A model generated the notes under the pieces. That model had not been told where the DNA came from, made no database searches, and was given only the letters and a program-made list of their open reading frames with translations. The position numbers were made by a program, and so were the translations under genes. Positions 1 through 8,370 of a stretch of DNA of 51,954 bases are shown here, piece after piece (the first letter of the stretch is position 1; each line of letters begins with the position of its first letter). This stretch comes from Candidatus Sericytochromatia bacterium (GTDB lineage Bacteria > Cyanobacteriota > Sericytochromatia > UBA7694): positions 1-51,954 of the forward strand of contig JACYMC010000090.1 in NCBI GenBank assembly GCA_015272195.1, written 5' to 3'.

Positions 1-55
1 ATTGGGGTAAGCGTAGCTTGAGAATCCCCTTCCTTTAGGGAGGGGAGTATGTCAA
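1..55 (+). mobile_element. Probable right end of an IS200/IS605-type (TnpB) element, partial
   Basis: An 8-bp stem (26-33 with 38-45, loop TTTA) is followed by GAGTATGTCAA ending at base 55. A 'GAATCCCC...GGGGAGTATGTCAA' arrangement resembles, from memory, the right ends of IS200/IS605 elements, where it also forms the 3' end of the TnpB guide RNA (omega RNA). The tnpB gene itself would lie upstream, outside the window. The element would end 15 bp past the stop of the CNNM gene. The alternative is an ordinary transcription terminator hairpin, but there is no T-run after the stem on either strand. Confidence 0.5.
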
Positions 56-70
56 ATCGCGTGTGTGCCA

Positions 71-1369
71 TTAGGCCATGTGCTTTTCAATCCGGCAATG
101 ACCCACACCGCGTCCTTTGACGCTCAGTACCTGCAACTCCAGCCCCATATAGCTGACCTTGTCTCCTTCCAGCGGCGGGCGCTCCAGCAGATCCAGCACC
201 AGGCCGCTGACGGTTTCGACTTCGGCGTGTTCCAGTTCCAGATTCAGGTATTCTTCCAGATCGGTCAGGTGGGCTGTGCCTTCAACGATCAGATGGCCCT
301 CAGGGGTCTGAATAATTTCGGCTTCATGAATTTCGTCGGCTTCAATGGGCCCGGCCAGCTCGGCAAAGATGTCTTCGAGGGTGATCAGGCCAGCGGTGCC
401 GCCAAATTCGTCGAGCAGCACAGCCATGCGGACCTGCTCACGGTGCATCACCTTTAAAACGGTTTCGAGTTCAGCCGTGGCGGGTAAAAAGGGTAGCGGG
501 TGCAGGTCTTTTTCCTGGATGGGCTGGTCCAGGGTGGGATTGCGCAGGCTGTGGTACAGATCTTTGAGGTGGACAAAACCCAGAATATCGTCGAGATTAT
601 CGCCGTAGACCGGGTAGCGTGAGTGAGGCTGCTCCATGATTTGCTGGCGCACATCCTCAGCCGTGCTCTGCAGATCCAGGGCCGCCATATGGACCCGTGG
701 CACCATCAGTTCACCTGCGTCGGTATCGGTAAAGGCCAGCAGTTCCTGCAGCACGTCTGCCGTGTCTTTTTGCAGCTCACCGGCTTCGTGGCTCTGATTG
801 ATCACAAACTGCAGCTCCCGCAGGGTGGAAGCCTGAATTGGGGTGGCCCGCTGAATGCCAGCCAGCTTCAGCAGGCCGTTGCCGATGCCGTTCAGCAGCA
901 AGACCAGCGGCAGAAAGATCCAGCGAAAGCTCAGCATCAGTGGGGTAATCCAGAGCACCACATTTTCAGATTTCTGCAGGGCCAGGGTTTTGGGGATCAT
1001 TTCGCCAAACACCACATGCAGATAGGTCATTAAGCCAATTGAAAGGGCGGAGGCAATGCTGTGGGCGGCCAGAAACTGCAGCCATTCGGTGCGCTCAAAA
1101 AAGTGAAACAGCATTTCGGCCAGATGGTGTTCGCCGTACATACCCAGACCCAGGCTGGCCAGGGTAATGCCCAGCTGGGCGGTGGCAATATACTGATCCT
1201 GTCGGGTAGCGTCGGTTTTGAGCTGCAGGACCTTTGCCGCCATGCGGTGCCCTTCGTCAGCCAGTTGCTGCATGCGGGTGCGTGAGGCCGAAACAATGGC
1301 AAACTCAGCGGCCACAAAAATGCCGTTGAGGATAATCAGGGCCGTGATGATCAGAATAAAAACAAGCAT
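71..1369 (-). CDS. CNNM/CorC-type transmembrane protein with CBS pair (copy 1)
   Basis: A 432-aa membrane protein of the CNNM/CorB-HlyC family, linked in other organisms to Mg2+/Co2+ efflux. An N-terminal DUF21 membrane domain spans roughly residues 1-190, starting with a hydrophobic helix (MLVFILIITALIILNGIFVA). It contains the family motif GEMIPKTLAL near residue 122. A cytosolic CBS pair follows (about 200-330), and a CorC_HlyC domain closes the protein (about 345-430). Its ATG lies one base after the stop of the paralogue upstream on the same strand, so the two are very probably co-transcribed and translationally coupled. Older annotations call such proteins 'hemolysin', which is misleading. 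The transported ion is inferred from the family only. Confidence 0.9.
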   Translation of the reverse strand: MLVFILIITALIILNGIFVAAEFAIVSASRTRMQQLADEGHRMAAKVLQLKTDATRQDQYIATAQLGITLASLGLGMYGEHHLAEMLFHFFERTEWLQFLAAHSIASALSIGLMTYLHVVFGEMIPKTLALQKSENVVLWITPLMLSFRWIFLPLVLLLNGIGNGLLKLAGIQRATPIQASTLRELQFVINQSHEAGELQKDTADVLQELLAFTDTDAGELMVPRVHMAALDLQSTAEDVRQQIMEQPHSRYPVYGDNLDDILGFVHLKDLYHSLRNPTLDQPIQEKDLHPLPFLPATAELETVLKVMHREQVRMAVLLDEFGGTAGLITLEDIFAELAGPIEADEIHEAEIIQTPEGHLIVEGTAHLTDLEEYLNLELEHAEVETVSGLVLDLLERPPLEGDKVSYMGLELQVLSVKGRGVGHCRIEKHMA

Positions 1370-1370
1370 G

Positions 1371-2663
1371 TCAGGCCAGTACCGTTTCGGGCGGCGTAAT
1401 CAGCACCGAAAGAATGGCGCTGGCAGATATTTTTTCGATTTCGACAGCCATGCCCTGGACCTCAAGGGTTTGGCCCCGGTAGGGCAGGCGATCCAGCTGA
1501 GAAAAGAGGTAGCCTCCAACGGTGGTGCTGAATTCGGTCTCCCAGGCAATGCCAATCAGTTCCTGCATCTGATCCAGACGCATCTGACCCGAGACCCGGA
1601 TGCGTCCGTCAGAGAGATGATGGTAATACATGCGCGAATGCGAAAACTCATCACCCATGGTGCCGGTCAGCTCGGCCAGAATATCCCGCAGGGTCAGCAA
1701 ACCTGAAATACTGCCGTATTCATCGACCACCAGTGCGACACGGGTACGGTGCTGGCGGAATTTATCAAGGGCCCGCTGAATGGTTAAAGAGCGGGGAATA
1801 ATCAACAACGGATGCACAAAGCTGGAGAGGCCTCTGACCTGACCGTGAATCATGACATAGCGCAGCACTTCCGGGCAGCGGATGTAACCGCTGATTTGCT
1901 CACGATCTTCGTGGTAGACCAGCAGGGTGGAGTAATTGGAGCGGGCAATCTTGCGCAGGTTCTTTTTGGTGGAGGCTTTTAGATCCAGGCTCTGCAGATA
2001 GGGTCGGGGAACCATCAGGTTGCGTACGGTCCAGTCTGAAATATGCAGCGCTTTTTGCATGCGCTCGCGCTCTTCGCTGTCGAGCACGCCCGAGGATTCA
2101 CTTTCGTGAAACAAAAAGCCGATTTCATCGGGGGAGTGGACGTGGCGATGAGCTTCGGGCTGAAAGCCCATCAGCATCAGCAGGCTATTGCCGCTGCCGT
2201 TGAGCAGGGCCACGGGCAGGCGCAGCAGCCAGAGTGCAGCAAACATGGGGAAGGTGGTCCACAGCGCTATTCGGGTGGGAAACTGTAACGCCAGGGATTT
2301 GGGCATCAGTTCACCCATAATCATCTGGGTGCCGGTCAGGCCCACCAGAATGCCGGGTGCCAGCAAATAAGCTGCTGAGCTGCCGTCGGGAAACAAAGGC
2401 GCAAACCACTCACTCAGATGAGCCTGACCGTAAGCTCCCAGTACCAGGCTCGAGAGGGTGATGCCCACCTGGCAGGTGGCAATATAACGGTCAAATGAAG
2501 GGGTGTCATTGAGCAGAGGCCAAAGCAGCCGGGCCGCTGGATGACCATTTTCGGACTGCTCTTCCACTTCACTGTGTGATACCGATACCACAGCAAACTC
2601 ACCGGCCACAAACAGGGCGTTGAGCAGGATTAAAATCAGCATCACAAAGAGGGCGAATAACAT
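1371..2663 (-). CDS. CNNM/CorC-type transmembrane protein with CBS pair (copy 2)
   Basis: A 430-aa paralogue of the neighbouring gene with the same order: DUF21 membrane domain (about 1-190, motif GELMPKSLAL), CBS pair (about 200-330) and CorC_HlyC domain (about 345-425). It is the first gene of a two-gene minus-strand operon. Pairs of diverged CNNM paralogues in tandem are common in bacteria and may form heteromeric transporters; that is inference. The C-terminal domain ends in a short hydrophobic tail (SAILSVLITPPETVLA). The AT-rich stretch upstream (2664-2875) separates it from a divergent gene and presumably holds promoters for both. Confidence 0.9.
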   Translation of the reverse strand: MLFALFVMLILILLNALFVAGEFAVVSVSHSEVEEQSENGHPAARLLWPLLNDTPSFDRYIATCQVGITLSSLVLGAYGQAHLSEWFAPLFPDGSSAAYLLAPGILVGLTGTQMIMGELMPKSLALQFPTRIALWTTFPMFAALWLLRLPVALLNGSGNSLLMLMGFQPEAHRHVHSPDEIGFLFHESESSGVLDSEERERMQKALHISDWTVRNLMVPRPYLQSLDLKASTKKNLRKIARSNYSTLLVYHEDREQISGYIRCPEVLRYVMIHGQVRGLSSFVHPLLIIPRSLTIQRALDKFRQHRTRVALVVDEYGSISGLLTLRDILAELTGTMGDEFSHSRMYYHHLSDGRIRVSGQMRLDQMQELIGIAWETEFSTTVGGYLFSQLDRLPYRGQTLEVQGMAVEIEKISASAILSVLITPPETVLA

Positions 2664-2875
2664 ATTGCCTCTACTGTACCATTAATCCCCTGAAGGCGTA
2701 TCAAAAGATGTTTTGCACGCTTATTATTTTAAAGTGTTAAGCAAAGTCAGTTTTATTTTAGGTTGATGTTAACCAAATATTAATCGTAAATAGACCTTTC
2801 CTTTACGCAGTTTTGCCGCAAAGCTTCTATAAGTAGAAATGTGAAAGCGTTATTTTTGATTGAAGGAGCATTTTT
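2664..2875. promoter_or_regulatory. AT-rich divergent intergenic region
   Basis: This 212-bp spacer lies between divergently transcribed genes. It is clearly richer in A+T than its surroundings. It contains a TATAAG-like element near 2829 and a small inverted repeat TTTGC-C-GCAAA near 2811-2822. No textbook -35/-10 pair at good spacing is visible. The AAGGAG at about 2861-2866 is the ribosome binding site of the plus-strand gene. Confidence 0.4.
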
Positions 2876-3601
2876 ATGTCCGCCATAAGCACAGCCAATA
2901 TGAATTTTTATGACCCTTATGGGTCATATCAGCAACCCGGCTACCAGCAGCCTTATAACGGAGGCATGCAGACCTCACCCCATGGTGGGATTGTGCCCGA
3001 CACCTATACCGATACCAGTGGATTTTCCAAAATGAGCAGCATGATTTCAGCAGCCGGAAGCGGTGGTTTTGTGGCCTATAAACTTGGCGGACAGATGGCC
3101 AAAAATATCGGCAATATTTTTGGGGGCGGCAACAGCACACAGATCCAGGCCCAGCTGGCCAAAAGCTCCCAGGCGCTGTTAACCAAAGGCAGCAAGGGCC
3201 TGGTCAGCGAAATGCAAAAAACAACAGCTGCTGCAGCCAAAGACCTCAGCACCCAGGCAGGCAAAGGCGGCAGCATCATCGGTGGTGTGGGGAGTGTCCT
3301 GGCCACCGGTCTTAAAGGGGCGGGTCTGGGTGCCCTGGTTGGCGCCGGTTTGTCTGCTGTCAGCAACGGAATTGGCGTGGCCACAGGCCAGATCAGCAGC
3401 GGCCGCGCCATGGATAACGTGATTGGTGATACCATTGGCGGCGCTGTCGGTGGTCTGGGAGCGGTCACTGCCGCTGGTCTTGGCGGCATGCTGCTGGGCA
3501 AAATGGGTGTCAGCGGCTTGCCGCTGACCATTGCCACGGTCGCCCTGGGTGCTGTGGGCGGCATGGGCGGGATGTTCGCCAAGGATGCCCTGCTCGACTA
3601 A
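2876..3601 (+). CDS. Glycine-zipper protein with Tyr/Gln-rich N-terminus, unknown function
   Basis: A 241-aa protein I do not recognise. The first ~45 residues are low-complexity and rich in Tyr, Gln, Gly and Pro (YGSYQQPGYQQPY). There is no Sec signal peptide. The rest is Ala/Gly-rich and alternates amphipathic helices with long GxxxG/GxxG runs (GGAVGGLGAVTAAGLGG, GAVGGMGGMF), which look like glycine-zipper membrane hairpins. An AAGGAG ribosome site sits 9 bases before the ATG. The gene stands alone and ends in a strong terminator. The overall design (disordered head, membrane-active tail, no signal) fits a protein exported by a dedicated route or a cytoplasmic-membrane assembly factor; neither is shown. 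Compare the glycine-zipper protein at 36996-37550. Confidence 0.75.
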   Translation: MSAISTANMNFYDPYGSYQQPGYQQPYNGGMQTSPHGGIVPDTYTDTSGFSKMSSMISAAGSGGFVAYKLGGQMAKNIGNIFGGGNSTQIQAQLAKSSQALLTKGSKGLVSEMQKTTAAAAKDLSTQAGKGGSIIGGVGSVLATGLKGAGLGALVGAGLSAVSNGIGVATGQISSGRAMDNVIGDTIGGAVGGLGAVTAAGLGGMLLGKMGVSGLPLTIATVALGAVGGMGGMFAKDALLD

Positions 3602-3634
3602 GTTTTAAATGCCCAACTGAGCGCTTTCACACAC

Positions 3635-3668
3635 AAAAGGCCGGTCAGTGACCGGCCTTTTGCTTTTT
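3635..3668. terminator. Bidirectional rho-independent terminator
   Basis: AAAAGGCCGGTCA-GTGACCGGCCTTTT forms a near-perfect GC-rich stem flanked by A's on one side and T's on the other. It can end the plus-strand glycine-zipper gene and the convergent minus-strand glutamate synthase-like gene. Confidence 0.9.
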
Positions 3669-3728
3669 TATACGCTTCAGCATGATGCAGCTGCGGGTGA
3701 TGGGGCGCTGCCTGCGGTCTGATCTGGA

Positions 3729-5243
3729 TCAGGGCAGGTAGGTGTAGTCCAGCATGCTGGTAAAGGTCCCCGGCGTGCGCTGATAGGCCAGCATTTCTTC
3801 CAGCGGGGCCAGCTGGTGGCTGCCCACTGAGACCTCAATATCTTTGGCCCGGAACAGGGCCGGATGCTGATAGCCTGATGCGTGCGCCAGAGAGAGCAGT
3901 TCCTTGCGGAAATTTTGCACATAACGGGCAAAACGCTGAGCCTTATCGTCTACATCCACGCCAGCTTGCAGCCATTTGTTCTGGGTGGCAATGCCTGCCG
4001 GGCAAAAATCGGTATGGCACTTCTGGGCCTGAATACAGCCAATGGCCATCATGGGTTCGCGGGCCATCTGAATCAGGTCGCAGCCCATGGCAAAGGCAAC
4101 AATGGCCCGATCCGGGAAGCCCAGTTTGGCGCTGCCAATCCAGACCAGCTCGTCAGCAATGCCGAGGTTATGAAAGATGCGGTAAACCCGTGCAAAGGCA
4201 CTTTTAAAGGGCAGGCCCACATGATCCGAAAAAGCCAGCGGAGCTGCCCCTGTACCGCCTTCAGCGCCGTCAATAGCGATATAGTCAGGACCCATTTTTT
4301 GCTGCTTCATTTTCTGGGCCAGTTCTTCCCAGAAGTCAATTTCGCCCACGGCACTTTTGATGCCCACGGGCAGGCCGGAGGCCTCGGCCACGCGCTCAAT
4401 AAAGGCCAGCAGTTCGTCGACATTGCTGAAGGCCGTGTGGGCATTGGGCGAAAGGCAGTCTTTGCCCACAGGAATGCCCCGGATTTTGGCGATTTCGGCA
4501 TTGACCTTGCGGCCAGGTAATACCCCCCCTTTGCCGGGTTTGGCCCCCTGTGAGAGCTTGATTTCAATCATGCGAATCTGCGGGTTGGCCTCGGTGGTCT
4601 GCAGCAGTTTGTCGAGCGAGAAATTGCCGGCTTCATCGCGGGCGCCAAAATAGCCGGTGCCCAGCTGCCAGACCACGTCTGCCCCCAGCAGATGGTAGGG
4701 GCTGACGCCGCCTTCGCCGCTGTTGTGGTAGCAATTGGCCATTTTGGCACCCTTGTTGAGGGCGCTGACTGCCCGCTCGCCCAGGGAGCCAAAAGACATG
4801 GCTGAGATATTCAGGACCGAAGCCGGTCGGTAAGGCCGTTTGCGGCCGTGGCGCTCGCCAATAATCTTCAGACAGGGAATGGCGCTGGGATCTTCGGTAG
4901 GCTTTTCGGCTTTGGTTTCCAGAAAAGGGAAAGCCGCATGTTTGATCAACGGGAAGCCCGCTTCATAAGGGGGAATCTCGGTGGTACCAAAGCCAAAATA
5001 ACTGTTCTGCCCTTTGGAAGAAGCGTAAACCCAACGGCGCTCAGCACGGTTGAAGGGGGTTTCTTCTTTGTCGTTGGCCACAATATACTGGCGCAGTTCG
5101 GGGCCGATTTCTTCCAGAAAATAGCGAAAGTGGCCAATCACCGGAAAGTTATGCTGAATGGTATGTTTTTTCTGAAAAAAGATATCGCGCAGGGCCACGC
5201 CACCCACCACTGCGCCACCCAGATACATCAGTTTTTTCCACAT
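3729..5243 (-). CDS. FMN-binding glutamate synthase family protein
   Basis: A 504-aa protein of the stand-alone 'Glu_synthase' type (YerD-like), equivalent to the FMN/iron-sulfur barrel of glutamate synthase without the glutaminase part. Residues about 1-25 form a short membrane-anchor-like segment (LMYLGGAVVGGVAL). The barrel shows family motifs such as SFGSLGERAVSALN, GEGG, the GAKPGKGG loop, and DGAEGGTGAAPL for FMN/substrate binding. A cysteine cluster near residues 404-417 (CIQAQKCHTDFCPAG) matches the [3Fe-4S] site. The start is supported by AAGGAGA upstream on the minus strand. The substrate of YerD-like proteins is not well established, so true glutamate synthase activity should not be assumed. 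It is divergent from the methyltransferase gene. Confidence 0.9.
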   Translation of the reverse strand: MWKKLMYLGGAVVGGVALRDIFFQKKHTIQHNFPVIGHFRYFLEEIGPELRQYIVANDKEETPFNRAERRWVYASSKGQNSYFGFGTTEIPPYEAGFPLIKHAAFPFLETKAEKPTEDPSAIPCLKIIGERHGRKRPYRPASVLNISAMSFGSLGERAVSALNKGAKMANCYHNSGEGGVSPYHLLGADVVWQLGTGYFGARDEAGNFSLDKLLQTTEANPQIRMIEIKLSQGAKPGKGGVLPGRKVNAEIAKIRGIPVGKDCLSPNAHTAFSNVDELLAFIERVAEASGLPVGIKSAVGEIDFWEELAQKMKQQKMGPDYIAIDGAEGGTGAAPLAFSDHVGLPFKSAFARVYRIFHNLGIADELVWIGSAKLGFPDRAIVAFAMGCDLIQMAREPMMAIGCIQAQKCHTDFCPAGIATQNKWLQAGVDVDDKAQRFARYVQNFRKELLSLAHASGYQHPALFRAKDIEVSVGSHQLAPLEEMLAYQRTPGTFTSMLDYTYLP

Positions 5244-5338
5244 GGTTTTTGACTCTCCTTCTCTGTTTGGGGATACCGGAACCAGCTACCTATACGTTAA
5301 CATAAGCCCAGACATCTTAACACGGGAGGTCCTCTGAA

Positions 5339-7021
5339 ATGTCAGTATCCGATGACCTGATTGCCCAGTGGCATCGTGATCTGGCCCGCCACAGGCCCCT
5401 GGCTGAAGTGCTGGCCGCTGGCCTGCAAAGTGTCGGAAAGCGTGCACTGGCCCCTACCAATGCTGCCGACAGCGCTTTGCAACATGAGCTGCTCTGGCTG
5501 CTGAGCGAGCTGCCCCGACAGGCAAAACTCCCCGAAATGGCCCGTCAACAGGCGCTGGCATTGTTGCGTGTGGCCTTGCCTCGCCAGCAAAACGAGCTAC
5601 AGCCCTGGGCTCAGGTGGCGCTGCGGCTCCTGCTGACTTCGACTGAAGCCAGTACCGTTTTACAGGTCCCGCAGATGCTGCCGTCATCTGTGCCGCTGCT
5701 GTTTCAGGATCCTTTGTTTTTATTGCTGCTGCAGCAGAGTTGTTTGACGGATCCGCAGCTGGAGCTGGCGCTGCGTGACTGGCGTGCTTTGCTGCTGCAG
5801 GCGCCAGAATGCTCAGTTTGCTGGCAGCCCTTTGCCTTTGCCCTGGCGCATCAGCTCTGGAACAATGGCTATCTTTACGCCACATTTGAAGCCGAAGCAG
5901 CCTTGCTGGCCCGTATCAGCCAGCAGCTGCGGGTCCCCCCGCCGAGCGATGCGCAGTTTTCAGACCGGGTGCTGCGCTGTGCGCTTTATAGTGATCTGGG
6001 CTCGCTCAGGCTATCGGATCTGAGCCTGGCAGTTCTGCTGAAAACCGGGCCGTCCTGGGTCCGTCTGCTGCAAAAGCTGATTTTTGATCGGCGCCAGGAA
6101 GACCGTCTGGCGCGCCAGATTCCCGTGGTGACGCCCTTACCCGCTGCGGATCTCTGCCAGTCTTTTTATGCAGCTTACCCTTATCCGCGCTGGCTGGCAG
6201 CCCCTGTACCCCCTGAAAGCAGTCAGGCAGAGATGCTGCAAGGGCTGTTTCCGCATCACAACTGGGCACCTCATTTTAGCGGCCAGCCCCGCTGGCTGAT
6301 TGCGGGCTGTGGTACGGGTCGTCAGGTACTGGCCGCGGCCCAGGCTTGCCCCCAGGCACGGCTGACCGCCTGTGATCTGAGTCAACCAAGCCTGGCCTAT
6401 GCGGCCCGCATGCTGCAGGGTTTTGCCCTGACCCGCGACGTGGCGCTGGTACAGGCCGACCTGTTGACCCTGGCGCAGCAGCCCGGCTGGTCAGAAGCTT
6501 TTGACGGGGTCGCCTGTGGGGGCGTTTTGCACCATCTGGCAGATCCCTTTGCGGGTCTGCAGCAGCTGGTGGCTGTGCTGCGTCCTGGCGGGCTGTTACG
6601 TCTGGGGGTTTACAGCCAGACAGCGCGGCAGACCCTGCGTCTGCCGCCGCCGCCAGCAGCCCGTCAGGATGATGCGGCCCTGTGCAGCTGGCGCTGGCAC
6701 TGGCTGCAATCCCATGCAGATCAGGCGCAGGAACCCTTGCTGCAAATCCAGGATTTTTACCAGTTGGGGCATTGCCGTGATCTGTTGCTGCATCCCCGCG
6801 AACAGCCTCTCACACTGCCCCGGCTGGCAGACTGGTTTGCTGCCCTGCAGCTGCAATTGCTGGGACTGGAACTCTGGGACCCCCGTGCTTATAAGCTTTA
6901 CAGCCATCATTTTCCGCAGGATCCCACCCGCTGTTATCTGCCGTACTGGCATCAGCTGGAGCAGGCCTACCCGCACTTGTTTGTCCAGATGTATATTTTC
7001 TGGCTGCGCAGATCAGCATAG
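5339..7021 (+). CDS. Class I SAM-dependent methyltransferase with long helical N-terminal domain
   Basis: A 560-aa protein. Residues 1-270 are Leu/Ala/Gln-rich and predicted helical, without a recognised fold. The C-terminal half is a class I methyltransferase: entry motif YPYPRWL near 285, SAM-binding motif I LIAGCGTGRQ near 320, acidic motif ACDLSQ, and GGVLHHLADP followed by LRPGGLLRLGVYS. This layout (helical or TPR-like head, then YPYPRW and a methyltransferase) is common among uncharacterised methyltransferases; the target is unknown. A good GGGAGG ribosome site precedes the ATG. The gene is transcribed away from the glutamate synthase-like gene. Codon use is strongly GC-rich, unlike the glycan region further on. 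Confidence 0.85.
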   Translation: MSVSDDLIAQWHRDLARHRPLAEVLAAGLQSVGKRALAPTNAADSALQHELLWLLSELPRQAKLPEMARQQALALLRVALPRQQNELQPWAQVALRLLLTSTEASTVLQVPQMLPSSVPLLFQDPLFLLLLQQSCLTDPQLELALRDWRALLLQAPECSVCWQPFAFALAHQLWNNGYLYATFEAEAALLARISQQLRVPPPSDAQFSDRVLRCALYSDLGSLRLSDLSLAVLLKTGPSWVRLLQKLIFDRRQEDRLARQIPVVTPLPAADLCQSFYAAYPYPRWLAAPVPPESSQAEMLQGLFPHHNWAPHFSGQPRWLIAGCGTGRQVLAAAQACPQARLTACDLSQPSLAYAARMLQGFALTRDVALVQADLLTLAQQPGWSEAFDGVACGGVLHHLADPFAGLQQLVAVLRPGGLLRLGVYSQTARQTLRLPPPPAARQDDAALCSWRWHWLQSHADQAQEPLLQIQDFYQLGHCRDLLLHPREQPLTLPRLADWFAALQLQLLGLELWDPRAYKLYSHHFPQDPTRCYLPYWHQLEQAYPHLFVQMYIFWLRRSA

Positions 7022-7053
7022 GCTTTCAGCGGACGCAGACCCTGACTGTGCGC

Positions 7054-7059
7054 TATAAT
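7054..7059 (+). promoter_or_regulatory. Candidate -10 element (TATAAT)
   Basis: A perfect TATAAT lies 65 bases before the TTG start of the next gene, in the 102-bp spacer after the methyltransferase. No good -35 hexamer is found 16-18 bases upstream, so this is a weak call. Confidence 0.4.
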
Positions 7060-7123
7060 ACAATTTAAATCTGGCTCTCTTTTTCCCTGACAGTGGACAA
7101 ACTAATATAAAGGAAGTGGCGCG

Positions 7124-8368
7124 TTGAGAAACCACTTTGATCGCTTTCATTCTGAGCATTGGGGCATTCTGGAGGTGATGATCACCGATCATTCGCCGAT
7201 TGATTTGAACCGGCTCTGCATTACCAGTCGGGACGATGCCCATCACTTTGTGCTGAATTATGGCTATGATCTGGATCAGCCCGAAGAAGCGGCTGAAGTG
7301 GAGCAGATTCGCAAAGACGCCCTGCGCTTTATTCAAACCTACTTCTTAGATACTCTGGTGCCAGAGTACCGGCCCATGTGGTTTCCGCAGGCCGTTCAGA
7401 ATGCCGCGGTGATCGATTTGCTCCTGCTGGCTTCAGCCAATCCACGCGGCCAGCTGCAAAAATGGGCCTGTGCGGTCTTGCGGGTGATGCATACCATTTC
7501 TCATGCGGTAACCGATCTTTCGACACACTTTTTTTCAGATATTCAGAAACAGATTCTGACGCCTTACTACAAAAATATTCACCATATTAACGAGGGGCTT
7601 TTTCTGGGCAAAGACCCCAGTTTTCGGATTCCGCTGGTGGATTTTGAGGTTAAAGCCGGCAAAGAGCGCGACTCGTCAATTCTGAAACTCTTACATAAGC
7701 CCGAAAATGTCGCCGCAGATATCTTTGACCAGATTGGAGTGCGTTTTGTGACCAAAGATCGTCTGGATGCGATTCTGGTGCTGCATTACCTGCGCGAAAA
7801 CCATATTGTGCCCTTCCCCAATGTCAAGCCCAGTCGTTCGGTTAACACCCTGATCCATATTGAAAAGTTCCGGCGCACCTTTCGCGAACTCTATAAAAAT
7901 TACCGCCAGGGCCAGATCGAAAAAAAAGAACTGGAAGACTTTTTGCGCCACAGTGCCCAGTTCCGTGATGTATTAACGGACCGGCAGGTGCATCAGCTCT
8001 TTAACCGCAACCCTTACACCAGCCGTCAGTACCGCTCCATGCAGTTTACCGTGCGTCAGCTGGTGCGCATCAACAATCCCCTTTACCCCTATAAACAGCA
8101 GCTGGCCGACGAAAACGAAGGCCATCCAGCCGCCCATGCCCGCATTCAAAATGCCCGGCCCTATTACCGCTTTTACTTTCCGTATGAAGTGCAGATTGTG
8201 GATGTCAAAACCCATCAGAACAATATCAGCGGTGCCGCCAGCCATGAGGTCTACAAACACCGCCAGCTGGTCAGCGCCCGCGAACGGGTGCTGGGGACGC
8301 TGCTTAAGCCTGCAGAGCATCCGGCAGCCAGCCTGCAGTCCTGGCAGGAAGAAAGTGAGCTGGTCTGA
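7124..8368 (+). CDS. Uncharacterised protein with RelA/SpoT-like nucleotidyltransferase resemblance
   Basis: A 414-aa protein read from a TTG start with a close AAAGGAAG ribosome site. No ATG is available without losing conserved-looking sequence. The middle reads like the (p)ppGpp synthetase fold: a basic stretch, then VAADIFDQIGVRFVTKD (compare 'DLIGIRFVT' in RelA-type enzymes). Later come FPYEVQIVD and ASHEVYKHRQL, which resemble the RelA 'EIQIRT...H..YK' end. Residues 1-150 and the segment around 230-300 are helical and unrecognised. It may belong to a TIGR04552/TIGR04562-like uncharacterised family known from deltaproteobacteria; that is from memory. Nucleotide synthesis is not shown. 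It is followed after two bases by the pyroglutamyl peptidase-like gene, implying an operon. Confidence 0.6.
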   Translation: MRNHFDRFHSEHWGILEVMITDHSPIDLNRLCITSRDDAHHFVLNYGYDLDQPEEAAEVEQIRKDALRFIQTYFLDTLVPEYRPMWFPQAVQNAAVIDLLLLASANPRGQLQKWACAVLRVMHTISHAVTDLSTHFFSDIQKQILTPYYKNIHHINEGLFLGKDPSFRIPLVDFEVKAGKERDSSILKLLHKPENVAADIFDQIGVRFVTKDRLDAILVLHYLRENHIVPFPNVKPSRSVNTLIHIEKFRRTFRELYKNYRQGQIEKKELEDFLRHSAQFRDVLTDRQVHQLFNRNPYTSRQYRSMQFTVRQLVRINNPLYPYKQQLADENEGHPAAHARIQNARPYYRFYFPYEVQIVDVKTHQNNISGAASHEVYKHRQLVSARERVLGTLLKPAEHPAASLQSWQEESELV

Positions 8369-8370
8369 GC

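Noticed and set aside
2664-2875. Riboswitch before the CNNM genes (Mg2+-sensing leaders are known for such transporters)
   Set aside because: No M-box-like or other conserved core could be recognised in the 212-bp spacer.
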